DNA of 64,000 nucleotides from Carya illinoinensis. Taxonomy: Eukaryota > Streptophyta > Magnoliopsida > Fagales > Juglandaceae. This document shows, piece by piece, positions 44,829-55,784 of this stretch (its first letter is position 1; the number at the start of each line of letters is the position of its first letter). The notes below the pieces were generated by a model. That model was not told where the DNA came from, did not search any database, and saw only the letters and a list, made by a program, of their open reading frames with translations. Made by a program: the position numbers and the translations under genes. The stretch covers positions 14,041,001 to 14,105,000 of the forward strand of contig NC_056761.1 of assembly GCF_018687715.1 (NCBI RefSeq). Direction: 5' to 3'.

Positions 44829-45220
44829 AACGTTCGAACGTTATTGAAGGAACGTTCGCACGTTAGTCAGGATACGTTCGACAAAAAGATGATACGTACA
44901 GGACGTTTTTATCGAACGTTTCATTCAAACGTTCGATAAAAACGTGCGAATGAGTTCATTACGTCCGGACGTATTATCTAAACGTTCGGACGTAATGAAT
45001 TTGAACCGTCATACGTTCGGACATTCTTACTAGCCGAAGAATACCAACGGTTTACGTTCGAACGTTTTTATCCAACGTTCTGTTAAAGCGTTGGATAAAA
45101 ACGTTCGCACGTGAAACTAATACGTTCGCACGTTACAATATAACGTGCGAACGTAAAGAATACCAAAGGTCGCACGTTCGGACGTTGTGTCGTGACGTCC
45201 GAACGTTACGACACGTAATC
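44829..45220. repeat. internal motif array A
   Basis: Dense ACGTTCGAACGT-type sites (for example AACGTTCGAACGTTATT, ACGTGCGAACGTAAAG, ACGTTCGGACGTTGTG) lie inside the intron of the antisense gene. They match the subterminal sites but lie about 2 kb from the element end. Confidence 0.8.
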
Positions 45221-45450
45221 GCTGAGTCGACTCAGCCATTACCGAAAGCTTCGAAACGCATGTTTCGAAGCCACAAACAACCAAAATAAGCATTTATATA
45301 CAGTGGGGAATGTTTCTACGGTCCTATTTTATCAATTTACTGCGAATGGTGGCCGAAAATGCAAGTTTTATAACCGGGTACGGTGGGTTTCGAATTTTTG
45401 AAACCCACCGATTAAAAGCAAGGAAATAGAAGAGGGAGAGGGCACATTAC

Positions 45451-45560
45451 CTTTTAGTGACGGTTGCGGTGGAGGATGGCGACGGTTGCGGCGGCTTGCG
45501 TGGCGGAGAGGAAGAGAGAGTTTGAGTTCGGTGGCCGGTTTCGTACAAGTTACGGCCTGG
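45451..45560 (-). other. leader exon of the antisense gene
   Basis: Predicted untranslated exon between the TATA box and the donor. The minus strand reads ..ACTAAAAG then GTAATGTGCC at 45450. It has no ATG-initiated frame of note. The exact start is inferred from the TATA position. Confidence 0.45.
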
Positions 45561-45578
45561 AAACCGTCGTGCCTGGCC

Positions 45579-45585
45579 TTATATA
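45579..45585 (-). promoter_or_regulatory. TATA box of the antisense gene
   Basis: TATATAA followed by GGCCAGGCACGAC on the minus strand, with a GC-richer leader downstream and motif array B directly upstream. Confidence 0.6.
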
Positions 45586-45592
45586 CAGTTAA

Positions 45593-45795
45593 CGTTCGAA
45601 CGTTAATTAATTAACGTTCGAACGTTAAATGTACATGCGAACGTTATGTAGATTACGTTCGGACGTTGAATCAAACGTGCGAACGTATAACTTTTACGTT
45701 CGGACGTTGTGTTAACATGCGAACGTATAACGTATATGTTCGGACGTCAATCAAAACGTCCGAACGTTTTAGTTATAACATTCGAACGTTTTTAT
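45593..45795. repeat. internal motif array B
   Basis: About ten sites (AACGTTCGAACGTTAA, ACGTTCGGACGTTG, ACGTGCGAACGTAT and others) directly upstream of the antisense TATA box and next to the A/T island. Confidence 0.85.
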
Positions 45796-47205
45796 ACTAT
45801 ATATTATATTATATATATTATATAATATATTATTATAATATATATTATATTACCTATATATTACTATATAATATGATAGGTAATATTATATATCATATAA
45901 TGTATAATATTATATACGTATAATATACGTATATTATATAGTATATAGTGTTAATAGTGTATATAGCGTATACTATATACTGTTGTACGTGTATATAGTG
46001 TATACTATATAGTATATAGTATATTACACTATATACTATATAGTGTATACTATATACTGTTATATAGTATGTAGTTTTAATACGTATATAGTGTTATATA
46101 CGTATTATTGAAACCTATATTATATAGTATATAGTAATATAGTATACTATATTATATACGTATATAGATATAGTATATATACGTATGTTATGATATATTA
46201 TATTATATATACTAATATATTATATTATATATACTAATATATTATATTATATCTAGTGTATACTTATATAATATTATTGTATATATTATTGTAATAATAT
46301 TAATATATATATATTTAATACTATTTAATATGTTTATATATATAGTATATATTATATAGTAGTATATAATGTTAATATTATATAGTATATATTATATAGT
46401 AGTATTATATAGTTATTTATTTATCCAATACTATAGTTAATATACTATAGTATCTATATAATAACTATAGTATGTACTATATATATTAACATTATATACT
46501 ACTATATAATATATAGTAATATATTAACTATAGTAATATATAGTATATAATATATATAGTATATATATATGTATAGTAATGTATAGTATACTATATATTA
46601 CGATATTTGTAGTATATATACTATATTATATACAAGTAGTATATATAACATAGTACTAGTACTATATTATATCTATTATATATTTACTATATATAATATT
46701 ATACGATATTATATAGTTATTACGTATGTTTAACATACTATATACTACTTATACTATATTATAGACTACAATATAGATAATATATTATATAAATAATAAT
46801 ACTATATTATAGACTATAATATAGATAATATATTATATAATATTTATACTATATTATCTAATAACTATATTACTTTAATATAGTTATTAGATATACTATA
46901 TTAAAGTATACTATACTAATTACTAGGATAATATACAATTTTTGTACTATATAATATATTATAATATACTTGTTATAACTATAATATATAATATACTTAT
47001 TATATTATAGTTATAATATAATATATATTTTATATTATTAGTTAATATAAGGTTATAATATATATGTAGTACGTTCTTATATTATACTTATGTTATATAT
47101 ATTATAATTGGTACAAATTATTTATTAATTAATATTTTATAATTTATAATTTAATATATAAATATATTATGAGGAATATACTAAATTTTAATATGTAAAT
47201 AATAA
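45796..47205. repeat. A/T island of about 1.4 kb
   Basis: Almost only A and T with occasional G/C, built from shuffled words such as TATAGTATATAGTG and ACTATATAGTATAT, many self-complementary. No gene. It separates motif arrays B and C, that is, the divergent promoters of the antisense gene and of the TNP2 gene. Confidence 0.85.
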
Positions 47206-47208
47206 TTT

Positions 47209-47476
47209 TTACGTTCGAACGTTCATGTGAAACGTTCGGACGTTATAATAAATTCGGAGGGAAATTTCCCGCTTAAACCAAATTTCCACAGTACGTTCGA
47301 ACGTACTATATAAACGTTCGAATGTTACTGACGAATACGTAGGAATGACAATAATACGTGCGAACGTATTATATATTTTGTGGGCGGGACTATTGTACGT
47401 TCGGACGTTTATGCTTAAACGTTCGCACGTAAAATGAAACGTTCGAACGTACTTTAATGAACGTCCGAACGTTAAT
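47209..47476. repeat. internal motif array C
   Basis: About ten sites of the same family (ACGTTCGAACGTTC, ACGTTCGGACGTTA, ACGTGCGAACGTAT, ACGTCCGAACGTT) immediately upstream of the probable leader of the TNP2 gene. Confidence 0.85.
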
Positions 47477-47503
47477 TGCATAACAAGCAGAAAATAAAAC
47501 TTT

Positions 47504-47547
47504 CACGCACGGGAAAGCAGATTCATTTCTGCTTTCCTCCGTGCGTG
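47504..47547. other. near-perfect hairpin at the transposase leader
   Basis: CACGCACGGGAAAGCAG is followed by an 8-base loop and the complementary CTGCTTTCCTCCGTGCGTG; the arms pair with only a two-base bulge. It lies between motif array C and the purine-rich leader (GAGAGA words), so it could be at or near the transcription start. Confidence 0.7.
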
Positions 47548-49318
47548 TTAGAGTGAGAGACTGAGAGAGTTTTAGAGAGAGGGAGCTGGGAAGAGAAGAG
47601 AAGAAGTGAAGAAGAAGTGGAGGGTTATAGTGAGAGAGAGTTTTCTAGAAATATTGTTTTAAGCATTAAGGTAAATAATATTTCTCATTTTTTATTTGTA
47701 ATATACATGATAATTTCAATGTTTTATTTCATATATATTTAACTAACTAGTATTGTGTATTTTTTGAAGGATCATTTGTTGTGAATTGTTGAGAAGTTGT
47801 GATTTTTGAAGAAGAATTTATTTAAAGCACAAGGTATATATACTAAACTATATTGTTACATTTTATTGTGGATTTAATTTGTGATATAGATTGTGTTGTT
47901 TGGATGAATTAAAAAGAAAAATTATTGTTATTGAATATGTTTATTCTTAATGTGATAATGTTTTAGTATAGTGTATGTTTTTGAATAATAATTATTTGTT
48001 AGTTTATGTGTCTATTTTAGTAATTTGTTGTGATAAAAGAATATATATAACAATTTATTTGTTAGATAAATAGTGTGATTATTTGTGTAAGAATAAAAAT
48101 TATGGAGATGAATTATTAATAACCATAATTATAAATTATAATATTACAATTAAAACTATTATATATATAATTAGTTAAATAACTAATATAATAAATTATC
48201 ATATATTACTAAGTGTCAATTATAAGGCATAACTATATAGTATATAGCAGAAAAATCGAATTACTAAAATTATAATATAAATAAGTATTATAAAATAATA
48301 ATTCCTAAAAATCTAATAGCTTGATGATCCTAAATATTTTATCTAATAATATATAGTATAGGGTATATTAGTATTAATCCATAATAATAATTATCATGTA
48401 ATGTATAGTATTAAAAAATGATTACTAAGAAATAGATAAGTAATTATAATAATAATTACTTATTTAATTATAAAAATTATTATAAAAATTATAATAATTT
48501 TGGCAATAATTGGTACATATTATATAATAACTTATAACAATTAAGTGTTATCAATATATAGTATAACTAGTAATTATAATCTAATTTGCTATATATTATA
48601 TTAAATATGAAATAAATAAGTAAAATTTGTTATTTTATGCTATATAATAACAAATAAAATATAAGTGTTATCAGTAACTTATAATAGTAATTATAAGATA
48701 TTTTATAGTAGTGTTATATATTATATAGCTGATAAATGACATATAATATAATAACTTAGGAATTACATAAGTTTATAAATAATTTCTAAGTGTTATCAAT
48801 CATTAATAATATAAATATTATTAGTACATCGGGATAATTCAAACAATGTGCGCTAATTTATTTGTAGACTTTTTTGTTAGATATTGTATAACATTGCATA
48901 AATAACCTTAGACCCGTTTGGGAATTAGTGTACATTTAGGTGTACATTAATTCCTGAATTGTCCAGTGTGGACAGTTTGAGATTATATTATCCGTATTGC
49001 ACATAAACGTTATTCCTACTTTGAACGTTTAGTATGAAGTTTCGGTGTCTTCCTCATTTGTTCTTCGGGTATACTGTTCTTAGGGTCATAATCCCTATAT
49101 GTGAACATGTATACTTGGAGAACTATGGGGAAGTGCTGCCGAAATTTTTACTAACGTTCAAAGTAGTAGAGTGACGAGACTTGTGCAATATGGAGAATAT
49201 AATCTCGAATGGGATAGGACCAACTACCTTGAGAAAGAGTACTTTGAACATTATGTATCATGACATGCATGTGTATTTAACTTTACCTTAATTACTAAAA
49301 AATTAGATGTTTTTAGAA
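47548..49318 (+). other. leader exons and introns of the TNP2 gene
   Basis: 47550-47671 is a GA-rich leader ending CATTAAG before GTAAAT. A second small exon, about 47770-47832, lies between TTTTTGAAG and GTATAT. The rest to 49318 is AT-rich intron, with 48900-49260 less AT-rich and possibly another leader exon. The exact exon structure is inferred from splice words only. Confidence 0.5.
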
Positions 49319-52300
49319 ATGGATAAAAGTTGGATGCGTCTACGCGATAGACTTGGAAAAGATTACATACCCTATGCGCGTGGAGTAAGGGTCTTCATTG
49401 ATTTTGCAAAGGCCTCTGCTGATAGTCGTGGTTACATTAAGTGTCCATGTCGAGGTTGTAAAAATTTGTGTGCGATAAGATTGGATGAAGCTGAAAGTCA
49501 TATATTTGTGAACGGTATGGATTTGGGCTATACTCGATGGGTACTGCATGGTGAGCCGTATGCTGAATCAGCGGATGACTTATTCAGTCAGCGGGAAAAT
49601 TTGCACAACGTGGATGATGATTATGAGCGAGATGAGATGGAGGAGATGTTGAGTGACATTGGAGCTGGGATGTTTATGGATGAGGTTGATGACAATGGCT
49701 CAAGTGGGGGACGGAATGAGTCAGATAATTTTCCAGCAATGTGGGAAGATGCAAAGCGTGAGCTTTATCCAGGTTGTACAAAACATTCTAAAATGTCGTT
49801 TATTGTGCGGTTGCTTCACATAAAATCATTGTGTGGAATGTCAACCAAAGCAATTAACATGGTATTAGACTTATTTAACGAAGTGCTTCCCGAAGGATCT
49901 GCATTGCCGAAGAACTTTTATGAAGCGAAACAGTTGAGAAAGGGATTAGGATTTGAGTATAAGTCCATACATGCGTGCAAGAATGATTGTGTTTTATTTT
50001 GGAATGAGAACGAGGAGAAACAAGCATGTCCTGTATGCGGAGAGTCGAGGTGGAAGGATAAGAAAAGCGTTCCGGTTAAAGTATTGCGATATTTCCCATT
50101 GAAACCCCGATTGCAAAGATTATACATGTGTAAGAAAATAGCTCACGATATGAAGTGGCACAAAGAGAAAAGAGTTCAAAATGATGGATTTATGAGGCAC
50201 CCGGCTGACTCACTTGCGTGGCAATCTTTCGATAATCAGTATCCAGAGTTTGGGATAGAAGCAAGGAACGTGCGTCTCGGACTCACAACTGATGGATTCA
50301 ACCCTTTTGGAAATATGAGTACAAGTTATAGCACTTGGCCTGTAGTGTTGATTCCGTACAATCTTCCACCATGGAGGTGCATGAAGGCGCCCAACTTTTT
50401 GTTAACTTTGCTTATCCCCGGCCCGAGATCACCTGGGAATGACATTGACGTATATTTGCAGCCGTTGATTGAAGAGTTGAAAGAGTTATGGGAAGCAGGC
50501 GTCAGAACTTATGATGCATCCACATCAACAACTTTTCAGATGCATGCTGCGGTAATGTGGACGATAAATGACTTTCCGGCATATGGGAATCTTTCCGGCT
50601 GGAGTACTAAAGGAAAGTTAGCTTGTCCGACGTGTAATAAAGAAACTACTAGTGAGTGGTTAAAATATTCTCAAAAGTTGTGTTTCATGGGTCATCGACG
50701 TTATCTACCAACAAATCATGCATGGAGAACAGAATCCGCTAAGTTTGATGGACGTGTAGAAGATAGAATTGCGCCAAATGAGTTGTCTGGGGAAGAGATC
50801 CTGGAACAATTGGTACATGTGGCAGCGAACAATTTTGGCAAAGGTCGGGGAAAGAACAAGAGAAAACGAGGCATAGCAGAATTGAATTGGACAAAGCGTA
50901 GTATTTTTTTTGACTTGCCGTATTGGTCGTCCTGCATGTTGCGACATAGTTTGGATGTAATGCATATTGAGAAGAATATTTGTGATAATATACTGGGTAC
51001 ATTAATGAGCATCAATAAAAAGACGAAAGATACGATTAAGACAAGGAAAGATCTTGAGAGAATGGGAATTAAACATAATTTGCATTTACGAGTGGATGGT
51101 GAGAGGGTGGTCATGCCGCATGCATGTTTTACAATGACAAGGGAGGAGAGGATGGACTTCTGCAAATGGTTGCAAGGTGTGAAGTTGCCAGATGGTTATG
51201 CTTCAAATATCAGTAGATGCGTAAGCCATGATGACTGGAAAATTGGTGGATTGAAAAGTCATGACTGTCACGTATTTTTGCAGAAGTTATTACCGGTGGG
51301 AATTCGTGGGAAGCTAACATCTGCTGTACGTGTTGCCATAACTGAACTGTGTATGTTTTTTAAGGATTTGTGTGCTCGGGTAGTGAAGCGAGATATGCTG
51401 CAGAAACTGGAAGAAGACATTGCTACTATACTATGTAAATTTGAGCAAATCTTTCCACCGTCATTTTTTGATGTCATGGTCCATTTAGCAATACATTTAC
51501 CCCGGGAGATCATGTTGGGTGGACCAGTACAGTTCCGTTGGATGTATCCAGTCGAAAGATATTTAGGTCGACTGAAGCGCACTGTTGGGAATAAAGCCAG
51601 AGCTGAGGGTTCAATAGCAGAGGCCTATATACACGATGAATGGTTAACATTTTGCTCTTTATATCTTCGTGGTGTTGAGACACGATTTATTCGTCAAGAA
51701 CGAAATGCTGATCTTGCTGCTCCGCCTTCTCGTGAGCTATCAGTGTTTTCTCAGAATGTACGACCTTTGGGTGCACAAACGGGTTACGATTTACTTGATA
51801 CAGAGTTGGGTAAAGTTCGGTGGTACGTACTAAATAATTGTCAGGAGATTGATCACTATCTCAGGTATGTCGTTGTACAAGGTTTAAATAATTTTAAAGA
51901 TTATATACAACTTTAACTATTGTTATGTAAAATAATATGATAACTTATACTATACAGTGAGCACATGGACAAACTTAAGATGGAAGGCGTCGAGGATATA
52001 GTGGCAAGACACGAGTCAGAATTTTCTGGATGGTTTGAACAACGTGTATGAACTAAACTCTATACTATATGTTACATGATGAAAGTTTTAACTCTAGCTA
52101 ATATTTAATAAATGACATTATTTAAATTGTTAGATATTGGAACAACGTGCTCGTGATCCCGGATCAGTCTCTTTTGAATTGTATGCATTGGCCCGTGGTC
52201 CATCAAACAGAGCACTTCGATACACTGCATGCACAGTTCGAGGTTATAGATTCCATACTCTGGACCGTGAACGTAATAGAAAAACTCAAAACTGTGGTGT

Positions 52301-52991
52301 CTTGGTCGAGGGGAGTCATGGAACAGATGATATTGATTATTATGGTGTCGTTCGTGATATTATCGGATTGAAATATCTGGGTGGGTCTATAACATATGTC
52401 TTTAAATGTGATTGGTGGGATCTAGGCGGTGGTCGGGATTCGATATATAGGGATAATCATTTTACGAGTGTCAATACTGCATCTAAATGGTACGAAGATG
52501 ATCCATTCGTACTGGCTTGTCAAGCTACTCAAATCTATTACTTGATTGATCCAATGAAAAGTGCTGATGAAGATAGTGGAGAGATAACTTGGCGAGTTGT
52601 ACAAAAATTTGTCCCTCGAAATATATATGAAGTAGGAACGAGTGCAGATTACGATAATAGTGGAGATGAAGATGACACTCTAAATGTAGAGGCCTACCAG
52701 GAAGATGGAGGAGGGGGTATTAACTTATTTGTTGACCTCGGTGCACTCGAGTTGCTCCCCTTATGTAGAGATGACGTCCCACTCATCCATCTCGACCCGT
52801 CTTCATTAAATTATCACTCAATTGAAGAAAGTGAGAAAAGTACAGAAGAAGAGTCAGAAGAAGAAGACGAACAAGAATCCGGGGGGGAAGTGGATAAGGA
52901 TGACGAACAAGAGCTTGATGATGATGACGAAGATGTTATACAAAGAGATTCTGAAACAAACATGGAAAATACATCCGAAGATGAAGACTAA
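49319..52991 (+). CDS. CACTA transposase, TNP2 type
   Basis: Exons 49319-51864, 51958-52045 and 52134-52991 join in frame to 1163 codons plus TAA. The ATG at 49319 follows the acceptor TTTTTAG and gives MDKSWM, the usual start of the family. Domains: transposase-associated zinc domain (about 3-80, KCPCRGCKN); Transposase_21 core (about 165-490, with RHPADSLAW, GLTTDGFNPFGNMS and WTINDFPAYGNLSGW); a central LDVMHIEKNICDN block; DUF4218-like region (about 690-830, HLPREIMLGGPV, YPVERYLGRLKR); DUF4216-like region in exon 3 (DYYGVVRDIIGLKYLGG); and an acidic tail. It would bind and cut the CACTA ends together with TNPA. No stop or frameshift is seen. Confidence 0.93.
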
Positions 52992-53093
52992 AAGTACTAA
53001 AAAGTTTATTCATATACAGCCATTATAGAATTTTATAATAAATATAAATTTATTCTAATAATATTTTTTTGTTATATATAATCATTTCCAAGT

Positions 53094-54781
53094 ATGCCGC
53101 CAAAAAGACAAAGGAGAAATGTGCCTCCTCCACCGAGTCCAAGTCCTGAACCCATTGAGGACTCCCCACCTGAGGAGTCCGTTCCCGAAGATGAAGTTAA
53201 CATTACAGAGAACGATGCACAATCGACACCTACCGGTAAGGAATGTTTACGTTAATACTATATATAATCAAGATGTTTGTTTCAATAAATAATATATATA
53301 ACCTTCAAAATTATACTATTATCTATTAGTTGATGAACAATTGGCTCGTTGTGGTCGTGGCTATACACGCGGCATCTCACTTGAGAAAAATCGAAGGCAT
53401 GGTAAACTGAAAATCACAATTCCTGATAATTCCACTGGAGGAGTGAATGATAGTGCAGCAGCGCTTTCCTCCTATATTGGCACAGTAATTCGAGCTTACG
53501 CTCCATTTTATGTGCGCTCCTGGAGAGATGTGCCGAATGAGATTAAGGAACACATTCGAAGTCGTGTGCTGGTGAGTTTACTTATTATATCATTTTTTTC
53601 ACCTACATTAGTTTATTTTATTTTTAACGTAATTAATTTATAATTAGGATGAATTTGACCTCGACTTTGGTCGTAGCGAGGATTTGAGAACTGTGAATGA
53701 GTTAATGGCTACACTATTCCGACGTCACAAGGGACGATGTCACGACCATTTCAAGAAATTTGAGACGTTTGAAGAGGCTGCACAGTCCCCTTTCCAGCAG
53801 ATGAAATTAGACGACTGGATAAAGTGTTGTGATCTTTTTGCCTCTCCAGAATATCAGGTATTCTAGATTTATTTTCTATAATTATTTACATTTATATTTG
53901 TTGTTTATATTATATGTATGTACATATATTACAATTAACGGTGAGAATTATTTTTGTAGCACTTAAGTTCTACAAATGCAAATAATAGATCTGCTCTGAC
54001 TATTCACCATCGTGCTGGTTCAAGATCATTCCATCGTCTTGCTGAAAAAATGGTAATTAATAAACACAATAATTCATATTTTTTCTTATTATTCTTTTAT
54101 ATAAGTACTAATACTGTCTTTTTCAAATTGCTAATGATGTCGTTTTCTTAGAAACGTGATGATCCTGAAAACTTTTCCCTCATTCATGTCTATGCTGCTG
54201 CTCACACTAATGAGCATAGTGAGTGGATGGATCCTGCAGCTGCAATTAATTATGTAAGCGGTATTCCTTTTGTTGAATTATATTATGTAACATGTGATTA
54301 AATTATTTTTTATTTGTATTTCTTTTAATATGTTACTTATTGTGTGTTTTGATCTTTCAAACTGCAGGGGAAAATGATGGAGATGCAGTCAGTTTCTGGG
54401 GATTCCTCTCCTAGTGATTTGGACATTTTTTCACAGGTGCTTGGGCCCAACTCTAGTATGGCAAGAGGTTTGGGACGATCTTTCAAGCATTCCGGTTCAT
54501 CTTCCTCAACCTCATCGACATCACAAATTAATAATCTTACCAAAGATTTAGAAGCTGCACGACGCGAGAATGAGTATATGAGGTCTAGACAGCAAGAGTT
54601 GGAGTCCCTCTTAGAGCGACAGTCTCATTTAGAGACGCGTTTGCAGGACCAACAAAGAGACCAGGAGGAAAGAATCCGTAGTGAGGTCCAACAGCAAGTG
54701 CAGCGGGAGATGATGCTGCAAATGGAGCGTGTTATGTCATTGCAACAGAATCGTGCTGGGCGAGGAAAGAAAAAGAAATGA
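53094..54781 (+). CDS. TNPA-like CACTA protein (plant transposase, Ptta/En/Spm type)
   Basis: Six exons with GT-AG borders: 53094-53235, 53330-53571, 53648-53857, 53960-54052, 54152-54253 and 54368-54781. Together they give 400 codons plus TGA with no break. The N-terminus is proline/acid rich (MPPKRQRRNVPPPPSPSPE). The middle (about 50-220) has the family core: RGYTRGISLEKNR, then WRDVPNEIKEHIRSRVL and RTVNELMATLFRRHKGR. The C-terminus is a glutamine/glutamate-rich coiled coil (about 300-395) ending in KKKK. In En/Spm this protein binds subterminal repeats and assists transposition; the array motif here is its likely target by inference. It lies 103 bases after the TNP2 stop. Confidence 0.9.
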
Positions 54782-54913
54782 ATTTTATTTCTGTATTACG
54801 TTTTTAACATCTAATTTGAAAACAGTTTCAAACAATATTGGTTGTGAAATATGTACTGTAATATGAAACAATTGGTTTGTTTATTAAGTGGATGAGTTTA
54901 GCATTTCTGATAT

Positions 54914-55352
54914 GTACGTTCGAATGTAAATAAAATACGTTTCAACAGTATTAAACGTTCGAAAATACGTTCGAACGTAACCATACAAAATAGTAACAAA
55001 ACGTTCGAACGTTTAAAAAAAACGTTCGAATGTAAAAAAAGTTTAACGTTCCAAACATCCGAACGTACATTTTACGTTCGAACACTACTCTCTTAACATT
55101 CGAATTAACGTCCGAACGTCATGATACAAACGTTCGGACATTATTTCATTTTCGTTGGAATCGAGATTCGAACGTAACGTTCGCACGTATAAACGTTCGA
55201 ACGTTTACATTATACGTCCGAACTATAATCAACAAACGTTACCTTTTATCGTTCGGATGTCAGCTCGTCTTTTTTACGTTCGAACGTGTAATTTTAAGTT
55301 CGAACGTTATATTCTGTGACAGATTCTAACCGTCACAGAAAATAATACGTTC
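54914..55352. repeat. right subterminal motif array
   Basis: About fifteen ACGTTCGAACGT-type sites and half-sites follow the TNPA-like gene. They are succeeded by AACCGTCAC/GTGACGG words up to the right TIR. Confidence 0.85.
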
Positions 55353-55533
55353 GAACGTTACTTCAAACGGCACATCCCCAACCGTCACTAAAAATATTTT
55401 TAGTGACGCTTGTACAGTAAACTGTCACCAAATGTAATCCGTGACGCACATTACGTGACAGTGGTGGTGACGGTCTAAAACCGTCACCAAATATATTTCG
55501 TGACGTTTTTTCCATTTCTTGTGACAGTTTCAT

Positions 55534-55563
55534 CTGTCACTAAAACCTATTTTTGTTGTAGTG
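55534..55563 (-). repeat. right CACTA terminal inverted repeat
   Basis: Read inward it begins CACTACAACAAAAATAGG and continues TTTTAGTGACAG. It is followed on the plus strand by ATT, the target duplication. Confidence 0.93.
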
Positions 55564-55566
55564 ATT

Positions 55567-55685
55567 AGATTTTATCCTTCCTAATATTTTGCTTTTAGAT
55601 AGTGAAAAAGACCCATCAGATAATTTGTAATAAATTATATTTTATTAATATATGCATGCTTGATTAGAAAAAAAAAAAAAAAAAG
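55567..55685 (+). pseudogene. LINE ORF2 C-terminus and poly-A tail
   Basis: After removal of the CACTA block the frame runs on from AATTTCTTGT-side coding at 42892 to ..LLLDSEKDPSDNL and TAA at 55628-55630. A short untranslated part and a run of about 17 A follow. The 15-base target duplication starts at 55686. Confidence 0.8.
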
Positions 55686-55700
55686 GTCATGAAATTATAA
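55686..55700. repeat. right target duplication of the LINE
   Basis: Exact copy of GTCATGAAATTATAA at 27308-27322. Confidence 0.88.
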
Positions 55701-55784
55701 AAAAATCCTGCTCCCGTTATGAAAACCTGTGTCTTATCCTTTATTAGATGAAGATAAGGTTGGGAGTTGTGTGACAGCTTGCGG

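Larger units (their letters stand above)
42893..55563 (+). mobile_element. CACTA (En/Spm) element, 12.7 kb, apparently intact genes
   Basis: The termini CACTACAACAAA..TTTTAGTGACAG at the left and the inverted equivalent at the right share 27 of 30 positions. The 3-base duplication ATT flanks it (42890-42892 and 55564-55566). It contains a TNP2-type transposase gene (49319-52991) and a TNPA-like gene (53094-54781), both with open frames through clean GT-AG introns. An antisense gene lies at the left (43379-44605). Motif arrays based on ACGTTCGAACGT lie near both ends and in the interior. No inactivating mutation is visible, so it may be autonomous; expression is unknown. It landed in the RNase H region of LINE ORF2. 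Confidence 0.95.
27323..55685 (+). mobile_element. L1-type LINE, full length, split by two insertions
   Basis: This is one LINE of about 6.5 kb, now spread over 28.4 kb. Its parts are 27323-29126, 38319-42892 and 55567-55685. It has a 15-base target duplication at both ends and a poly-A run at 55668-55684. ORF1 and ORF2 follow in order. Removing the hAT-like block (29127-38318) keeps ORF1 in register, and removing the CACTA block (42893-55566) keeps the ORF2 C-terminus in register to TAA at 55628-55630. Several frameshifts and stops show it is dead. The completeness of the 5' end suggests it was once active. Confidence 0.88.

Noticed and set aside
45666..45923. 85-codon frame rich in Tyr and Ile
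   Set aside because: It reads through motif array B into the A/T island; composition alone explains it.
43005..55352. CRISPR-like arrays of short repeats
   Set aside because: The repeats are palindromic, irregularly spaced and variable, lie in a plant transposon, and have no cas genes. They fit CACTA subterminal repeats.
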